Below the pieces are notes generated by a model, which was not told where the DNA came from, did not search any database, and saw only the letters and a program-made list of their open reading frames with translations. The position numbers were made by a program, and so were the translations under genes. DNA of 64,000 bases from contig MBPM02000074.1 of the NCBI GenBank assembly GCA_001695595.3, positions 124,001 through 188,000 of the forward strand, given 5' to 3'. The stretch is from Plasmopara viticola (Eukaryota > Oomycota > Peronosporomycetes > Peronosporales > Peronosporaceae). This document shows, one piece after another, positions 56,181 through 64,000 of the stretch. Position 1 is the stretch's first letter; every line of letters begins with the position of its first letter.

Positions 56181-57190
56181 ACGTTTTGCATAGATGACAA
56201 GCCAGGCAAATTAAATGCGCTTGCCGACGCAATTTTACGCAGGCCAAATCACAAGTTGGTCCACATCAGCGGGGTTAAAAGCTCTGTTGGTGGTCAGCTT
56301 TGTTAGGCATATAGACGATAAGCGATGCAGGTCCTTCCATGAAATTCTTCATCGCAGCAAACATGACAATGATCGAATACGAATGCAAACGCAAATGCAT
56401 CACTAGAGTGATGAGACGGTCTGTTTCACTGTCGATGAACTATCGTAAATTGTCATTTGAATTGACGTAGATTTGATGTGCAATATGCTTTTAAAATCAG
56501 ACGATTTTTCGAACAGCAAATATTTAGGCGAAAGTATTGTGTAGCTCGGTCTCCGAGCTATAATGGTAGACCCTGTACGTACTTGTAACGCGATGACAAA
56601 TAAATCCGATACCCATGAGCAACCAATATATTTGGTCCCCAGTTATTCGGGCTATAACAGGTGCTTGATTTAATATTTTGCTCAAGCGACATCATGGGCG
56701 TGTTGACATCAACCTTCAACAAGTCGACGACAAAGGTGAGATGTTTAAGCTTCTAAATCTGGAAGGGACCGACGAGTGAAACGTGGGGTTGACTCTCAGG
56801 TCATCACATGCTTTACCGTTTCATTACCTATGGGATGTTATCCACAATTAATTGCTATGTTCTGTAAATGCTGCTTAGTAAGAATTTGCTTTCTGATGGC
56901 AAGAGCTGAGCCCTCACGGTGGAAACGGTCAGACAAAACAGGTCGATAGTACACACTGCGTCCGAAAAACATCATTGATGGATTCCATTGTCGTGCTTTC
57001 AGACAACAGTGCATTTCACGCATATACGATCTTTGTACCCTACTATATAAACGGGCTAAGGCACCCAAGAAGTATGCCGACTATTCTAAACATATGTACT
57101 CCCGCGATGAGTGATGGAAGACTGAAAGATGTTTTTAATCTGGTTCTCAAGCTTGAATTTAATTTTCTAAGGATAACATTAATCTGACGA
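56181..57190 (+). pseudogene. Ty3/gypsy relic (RNase H end to integrase)
   Basis: At 56194-56307 the plus strand reads DDKPGKLNALADAILRRPNH, then KLVHISGVK, the gypsy RNase H end (YKPGKLNALADALSRRPDYEL.H). About 800 bases on, at 56999-57090, it reads LSDNSAFHAYTIFVPYYING then LRHPRSMPT, the integrase phrase NNAVHASTG.TPF..NGLRHPR. The spacing is close to that of an undeleted integrase, so this copy is more nearly collinear than the others, though full of stops. Confidence 0.78.
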
Positions 57191-58199
57191 TCATAATCAG
57201 CAGTACAAGGAGATGAAGCTGCATTCACCTATATTAAACTTTGATTAGTCACAGAAGGGAATTCTAAACTTTGTTATTAACGGGACAAGACGTGCTGAAT
57301 ATTAGAAGCCTACCGCCATTGTCCAGGGAAGGAGTAAACTTATCAAGGGATGGTCGCTTGTGCCAAATTCCGGCCATGAGTGAGTTGCATTCACTGCATT
57401 AGTGGCATTCATTAATGGACCTAATAAGATTGAGGTTGGATTTGCCCTAGTACCCCTGGTCCCAATTTTAGTGACTTCATCAGTAAAAGCCTCTCAGATC
57501 ATACTTTGCTTCTAAAATTCATGGACTTGTTTGCCGCTTTAGATGAGGTCTTTGGCATGATGATGAGTGTAAAGATAAGTCTTACACCTATCAAAGTGCG
57601 TGCTAAGACGTTTAGATTGTCTGGAAACGTTGTTGCTCTACCAAGGCTTCCTCGCAGTCATAGCAAGTGAAGTGTTTACCAATGCAACCGCTCCACTCCT
57701 TGATGTCCAGATCTTAAAATGTCTGCAGGACCTCAGGCAAGATAGAGCGGTAGGTGCGCGCTCTTCACCGCAGTGGAGTGAGAAACTTTTTTTGCTCGAA
57801 AAGGCTTGACGGGCACGCTTATAAATGGTAACCGTCCATAGCGAAGGCTCAGTCCTTGTAGTGAGATCAGTCATAGCTGCAAGCGCAGCATTTGCTTAGG
57901 GTGTGTTCGAAAACCGGCTTTTCTCCAATTGTATATGAAAAGAGCGGTGGCTTAAGGTGCACGAAAAGCACTATCACACGATTTACTTGTTTGCATACTG
58001 AGACTTTTATAGGAAAATAAGATGGATATAGTCTGCGCCCAAATTACAAAGGGAAATTATTCGCATATATAAATTTATTTAGATTTTTGTAGGCATTGGC
58101 TGTCAGACATTTAATCGCTGTCGTATCTCAAAAGGCTTAGCATACTAAACACATAATATTTTGCTCGTCAACGCATTATGAAAAGGCTATAAATTTCCC
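57191..58199. other. Unassigned, between two oppositely oriented gypsy relics
   Basis: It probably contains the decayed 3' ends of both neighbours. The plus frame 57600-57809 and the minus frame 57638-57874 are open but not diagnostic. Confidence 0.35.
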
Positions 58200-58990
58200 C
58201 TTGTAAAGGCTGGTACCACGATACGGTGGCGTTTATTGGGCGTCATTAAGATAAGCCAATTATATAAAGCGGTGTACAGCCTGTAAATTATGTTCGGCAT
58301 TATCAAAAACCAGCTCAACGAGTGAAGTATGGTGCTCCAAAGTCTTGGCCATTCGCACGCAAGCTTTGAAACAGGAAGAGTCAAATTGTTTTCCCTGGAA
58401 ATCAGTATATAAATTTTACCACTGTTGACCAGATTAGCGCCAAGTACACCCTTCAAAGAACCCGTAAAGAATGAATGACGTTTGAAACAACTGAATATGG
58501 TAGGTCATGTCAGCTTAAATGATTGGAAGTAGTGTTCTTCTGCGACATTGCCATCAAACATATCCACCATATTCAACAAACGGATTGTTTGCATGATAGC
58601 TCGTCGTAGACTACGATATCAAAGTTGTTTGCCGATTCCTATGGTAGACGATCAAAAATATCAATGGTCTATCAGCAAAGTAATAGCACAAAAAATCCTG
58701 CCCATGTTGCAGCAGCCACTTTTGGTGAAGATTAAAATCTTTTCCAGGTGCACACATATGTGCAAATCCATAAACACACCTTAAGCCACCAAAAAAGAGC
58801 TTATCAAGCCGTAAGTCTTGATCGAAATGACCACTACGTGGCATATGATGACTAAATAAAAACTAATATTAAAATGGTTGTCCCCTACGCGTGGCAGGCC
58901 ACCTTGCTATACAGCAGACCAGCTTTAATGGATCACTGAAATAGCTTTGCACGTATGCGCGCCGAAAACTTCATGTCGGAGCCATCAAAG
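58200..58990 (-). pseudogene. Ty3/gypsy relic (integrase), minus strand
   Basis: Read from high to low coordinate, the minus strand gives SDMKFSARIRAKLFQ (about 58980-58935), MPRSGHFDQDLRLDKLFFGG (58844-58785), which resembles the SGHLGREKTY...YWW stretch of the integrase zinc domain with its cysteines lost, and TLEHHTSLVELVFDNAEHNL (about 58345-58290), which resembles the LPLVEFALNNAVHAS block. The order is right for an integrase. The motif matches are weaker than in the 56.2 kb relic. Confidence 0.5.
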
Positions 58991-61900
58991 TTGTTGTTTC
59001 TTAGAATCTATAGCAAAGCCACGCATATATCTTTCTGCGCACATATTCTGTCCACGTCTGCGTGGGTACAAAGGTCATTTATGATCTGGACGACGCAACA
59101 CAGCGTCAACTAGGCTCTTTTGCTATGCTATTAAACTTCATTTAATGTTATACAAATCAAAGAAGGAGATTAATCTAGTAATTCTTTGCCAAAAATGCGA
59201 TAAATGTGTCGCAGCGTGTAGCTGCGCACAACTCAGTTTGACCTGACCACAATTAGCTCTTTGTAATGAGACAGAGTAGCGTTTCAAGCTGCCAAATTTG
59301 AACACCGTCATGTTTCTTTGTCTCTTGGAATCTGCTGACAGAATCTGACACGTCACAACGACACTGTACGGCCGCTTCGAATAGGCAGGGCCATGTTCTG
59401 CGTTTGTAAGTGACACCTTAAGCTTTTAAAAAGCCTACAATCTGCATTTCTTCGTAAGACATATGAACAGTACTCTCACTACCTCTTAATAAATTCCGCT
59501 ATATGGCTGGAAGTAACTGGCCAGATCAGACCACTTTCTAAGCTCCACAGCTCCACAGAACTGACAAATACAGATTAGTCTTGACTTAAAAAAGGTCAGA
59601 TTCCATGCTGTATGAAAAAGCAATTCAAAACATAAAATAATTTTATACAGCATGGTCTTCGTTTGCATTGGCGTAGAGCTTGTTTGTGCGCATGCAATCA
59701 GGGCTCGCAACAATGTGGTTTCTCTCTTGCGCTACGTAAGATTGTAGACAAAAAAGTCAACAGAGCTTGATTTTCATACGCTCATTTGCTTTCGTTTGAA
59801 CAACTGCGTCAACAGATAGGCAAACGTCGCAGGAGAATTTAAGTATCCGCTCGCATCAAAACTGATAAATTTCATCAATTAGTTGAGTGTGTCGTACGTT
59901 GTAAGCTGCACTATGGTGTTCAGCAGCACATCCTAATGAATATGGCATCTGCGTTCAAATTATGGCCGCATTCAGCTTTTTTTTAGCGCGCACAATGCGC
60001 AACTTGCCATTCGGCATTCTGAAAAAAGGTCGACGTGAAAAATGTCGTTTTTCATTTTGTACCATCCCTCCTTTGTGCTTGCACGAAATAACGCGCCGAT
60101 GATGTCAAACTATTCCTAAGGCATACTTTACTGCCGTTTCAAGCAGTATGTAGTTCCTTTAACTAACTCAGTTATATAGCGTACACATCTATCAGGTGGT
60201 AGCGCCATAGGTATATTCCGTGAATATATACTTCTAACATTCCCTTATGCACATATTATATCGGCTCTCTGAGATCGAGCATCTCTTTGCTTACTATGTG
60301 TCGTCTTAGCTATCGGCTCTACAAAACTTTTTACATTCGAACCGGCTCTATGTTCAAATGAATATAGAGCTAATCGTAATTATTGTTTTTGACGTGTATG
60401 TCTTCTCTTTTTTCTGTCAAAAACAAAATTTGATAAGCGCTATGTACCGCAGCCTTCCCTATACCAAGATCTACGGTTTCAAAGACGTAATGTACTGTAG
60501 CCGTGTCAACATTACTGTGGATTGACAAACTGTTGTCCACGTTGACGTCTATCAGTGGACTATGCATCTCAGAGCTCTCGATCCGCACAATATCTTTCGC
60601 TAACCACGTTAATTCTACAGATGTTTTGGCTTGGATCGACTATGTCGTGCATGACGTATTTTCATGACGAGCGCTGTTCGGTGGTTTACGTAACACTACA
60701 TGTGTATGCACAAACCTCGCACGTAGAGCCTTGGCTCATAATCTATTCGCAATGGTCGTACGGTCTTGAGTCTAAGCCATCTACACCATATATATAAAAC
60801 GATATTATTTAAGCTTACATCTCAACGAAACGTGTTTATTTAAACGTACCGAGCTATAGTCCTTGACACTTTGGTTTTTGCCTTAAACATGCCAATATTA
60901 AACAGATTAAGCAATTTGGTACAGTGTCTGCGCCAGTAGCGTCTCTGCTCTCTAGCCAAATCGGATTCATGCCTTCGTGATGAGTTATAAGGATGAAGCC
61001 TAAGGCAAGCTACAGAGGGTTTTTGGCGTCATAGCCACACCATACCTAGGATCTTACCTTGCATCCAGGCTGAAGGCCAGACAAAGCTCGACAGCATCAA
61101 AGTCGAGTAGCTACACACCTGAATCAGGGTACAATAATTTTCGCTCCTGTCGTTAAGCGAGTAAGCTTTGTCAAAGCAAAGAGTAGCGTGGTCCAGCTGT
61201 ACTGCAAATTTAGATAAGATTTTGACGACTTTGCCTGCGTCTAATTTCTGTCTCGATAACGAGTAGTGACAAATTAGACGATTAGCTGGTGAAGAGCATG
61301 TGAGAAAGCTATAAAAATCTCAATACATTTAGGTCAACAAGACTCAAAATCACAATGTTCAGCCAAAAGCACTACGACGTGAACAGATCGGTCTAAAATT
61401 GTACCTCATATAAATTATTCTCACCGCGGAGCCTTGAAGTTGCTACATAAAACATCGCAAATCTAAAAACTCATCCCACGTTTATCGTTTTGCTTTTCAT
61501 TGGTAGGACCATCAGCACATCATAAAAATTCATGTAATTTTTTTGTAAATTAGCGGACTTTCGTCAGCATTTGGACCTTATTGCATTCATTCTCTATTGT
61601 CGTTGTATTGACACGAAAGAGTTTTTTTTGCTGCGCGTCGTACAACAGTAATCGACAGCTTAGCGAGCGTGCTTAATCGGATTAGATTATATTCTCATTG
61701 CCAACTCTGCTGTATAAATATTTCCACCATTTTTGTTATGTTCGTCTTTTCGAAAAAGAAAACTTCTGAAACTACGATCCAGCCTTTAACGTTGTATGCT
61801 CTTAGTTAAATTCTCACCTAGCTAGCTTGACATGTGATATGACATTCTAGCTTATATTTCTAACACAGAGCGAAGAAAAATATACGAAATCATTAAATTG

Positions 61901-64000
61901 ATTGCGTGAGACTTTGATAGATTAACAGCGTCTCACATACAAATAAAAAGCTTATTTATAAATATAAAAAAATCGATAAACATAGTTACGATCACTGATA
62001 CGTCTCACTATCTGTCGCTTCCAACGAGCGCGAAAATTCTCTGCTCAATTATACTGCGGGAAAATATTCAATTATTAGCACCAGTACCTTTTTTTAAATT
62101 TTAAAGTTTGCGGATTGTTGACGCCAATCCGTTTAAGGTATATTCGCTGTGTCAATTGTCTTTGGACAGCTATCTGCAAGAAAGGTAGATTGTGCATCTA
62201 CGAACAAGTTTAAGGATTTGCCGCTTGCCGCCAACAAATTGAGTCTGTATAATGTCATCGCTTTCCGTGCCATATCACCGAAGCAGTCCATGGTTTTTCA
62301 TAAGCATTCTTCTGATCTGGAATGCCCTTGTTAACGAGAAATTTTTTTGGAGAATAACCGGGTGAGAATGTGGTCAAAGACGACAGTCCTCGGTACACCT
62401 TCGGGTAAGTCTGTGGCTGAACGGTGGATGAGGAAATATGTGATCACCCACCGCCCGATACCGACGCACAGCTTTATAAGGCTTCAGTGAGGAAGTGTAA
62501 AGCCACCAAATGAGTAGCCGATCGGTATGAAGTTACGCTTGGATTATGTTATCACCTTTATTTAACTAGAAGTTGTCTTTTGAAGGTAATAGAATGTTAA
62601 CTTGAACATCATGAAGAAGACGCTTTACGTTCATGAGCCTTAAATTTGCCCATTTGATGGGTCGGAGACAGCTTGTCTCTTATATGTATCGGCCTCGGTG
62701 TAATGCCAAGCCAAGCACTGTGACTTAAGTCTCATAGCGCGGGGATAAATTACACAATGAGCGGCCAAAACACTGTAATAAACATAAGAAGCGCCCATTG
62801 CTTCTGATATCAGACCGCAATGTTCCGAATATTTTCAACGGCTTCCTACGATCTCTGCGAAAAAAAATTGAGCACTTCACAAGAAGCTTGTGGTGCCCGT
62901 AAAAGAATCTCAGTTTCACAGTGCATGTCACATAGAAGTGTCGTTGATCTTGGCTGTCAAGGAGCGCAGGAAGAAGTCGCTATTGACCAGACCTTGCGCC
63001 TTCTAAATTGAAAGCAACATTTCCTAGGCGACCGGCTGTACGCGCTTAATATTCTTCTCGGGTCGACTGTGGCCGTCAGGCCGAGGCTCCATCGAGGAAG
63101 ACTGAAACCCTTGCAGTCGTTCAGAAAAGATGGTGACCCAACAGGTTTTCGGTTGGATCAACATGTATCTCAGCTAAAGGTCTCTTAATTGCGTCTAGAG
63201 ATCGATTCCCATCGTAGTGAGCTTTAAGACCATTTGGCCACTTAAAGCACGATGTGAGCATTATGTCAAATAACGCCAAAAAGTGTAAAAGATCTATATT
63301 TGCTAATTTTCTGGCTTGTATGTAATTGTTGTCATGTCAAAATACAATTATTGAGATAGGATGGCTATTACGCGAGCACAACTGTTTTTAGTTCAACTAC
63401 AAGTTTTTTAAGCGAATTTCGCACATTACTTAAAGACTTTTCGCAATATTGAGGTTTTTACTTGCTCAATGTTAGCTTCAAGCTTGGTAAAAAATGATAT
63501 CATTGTGGATTTTGCTTAGCCAATCGCCAAAGGTCTGCATGCATTTGCAAACCGTTCATTCTATTCTTAAGTGATAGGTAGCCTGCTAAAGGGTGCAATG
63601 GTATTGTCGATTGTGGTTCTTTAGCATGTGCTTGATCCGTTGTCGTCAAGTGTTTCTTGCGTAAGGCTTCATCTCGGTCTGTTATTGCATATGATGATAA
63701 AAATAAAATAAAGTCGGCACCAAGTTGCTTAATGTGTGCGTTTGACAGAACGTTTTATAAACTTGCGTGCATAATATTGTTATAGATCGACACTGCCCCG
63801 CCTTAATTCTATAAGTGTGATGAATTTATAAAAGACATAGTTGAGAGTATACGATATACGCACATATTGCTCTCTTCGCTACAAATCGCTTAGATATCAT
63901 TTCAAGAGAAGGATGCCATTCAGCTGTCGAGCATCATCCGTTATCTTTTCGACGTTGCTTATGAATTGTAGTTAAGAGTCAAGAACAATAAAGTCGAATT
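58991..64000. other. Gene-poor AT-rich stretch to the window end
   Basis: No frame exceeds 92 codons and none shows a recognised motif. The plus frame 62820-63011 and minus-strand text near 62400 (LPEGVPRTVVFDHILTRLFS) are protein-like but unassigned. No tRNA, rRNA or simple repeat of note is visible. Confidence 0.45.

Noticed and set aside
56540..56590. A tRNA-like start (TAGCTCGGTCTCCGAGCTATAA)
   Set aside because: No T-arm GGTTCRA sequence or acceptor-stem pairing follows at the right distance.
1..64000. Search by eye for RxLR-EER and Crinkler (LFLAK) effector starts
   Set aside because: No frame combines a signal peptide with either motif in the right position; the signal-peptide-like frame at 26493 lacks both.

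Overview
The window reads as nuclear DNA of an oomycete, most likely a peronosporalean (Phytophthora or a downy mildew). The evidence is a set of intron-poor genes with short GT-AG introns of about 62-79 nt, an M96-type bZIP/START-like protein, a FYVE-SYLF fusion, a TKL receptor-like kinase, and relics of Ty3/gypsy, LINE and oomycete-type DDE transposons. The species cannot be fixed by eye.

Layout. Genes sit in three compact islands separated by long AT-rich, repeat-filled DNA. Island A (1-5.8 kb) holds the 3' part of a thioredoxin-domain gene, a disordered hypothetical protein on the minus strand, a large helical-repeat (PPR-like) probable mitochondrial protein, and a three-exon M96-family gene. 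Island B (17.3-24.85 kb) holds a ribonuclease-inhibitor-type LRR protein, phosphoacetylglucosamine mutase (PGM3/AGM1), a FYVE-SYLF protein and, convergent to it, an OST3/OST6-like oligosaccharyltransferase subunit. Island C (45.1-48.0 kb) holds a PX-domain-only protein and, convergent to it, a receptor-like TKL kinase whose signal peptide lies on a separate first exon.

The rest (5.8-17.3, 24.85-45 and 48-64 kb) is mostly broken mobile DNA. It contains Ty3/gypsy relics on both strands at about 12.6-13.9, 29.6, 39.5-42.1, 48.4, 56.2-57.2 and 58.2-59.0 kb, a LINE relic on the minus strand (48.8-51.05 kb), and a decayed DDE transposase on the minus strand (15.7-16.9 kb). It also contains three copies of a ~320-bp SINE-like retroposon, each flanked by a perfect 10-12 bp target-site duplication. 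Several coding-like relics (36.8-37.4, 52.2-52.8, 53.3-53.7 kb) match nothing I can name.

How the genes relate. PGM3 makes GlcNAc-1-P on the route to UDP-GlcNAc, and OST3/6 belongs to the complex that transfers the GlcNAc-based glycan to protein, so island B carries two steps of glycan and N-glycosylation biology about 2 kb apart. The FYVE-SYLF and PX proteins are both predicted phosphoinositide readers. These links are by function; no co-regulation is visible. I found no RxLR or Crinkler effector, no rRNA, no convincing tRNA and no CRISPR array.
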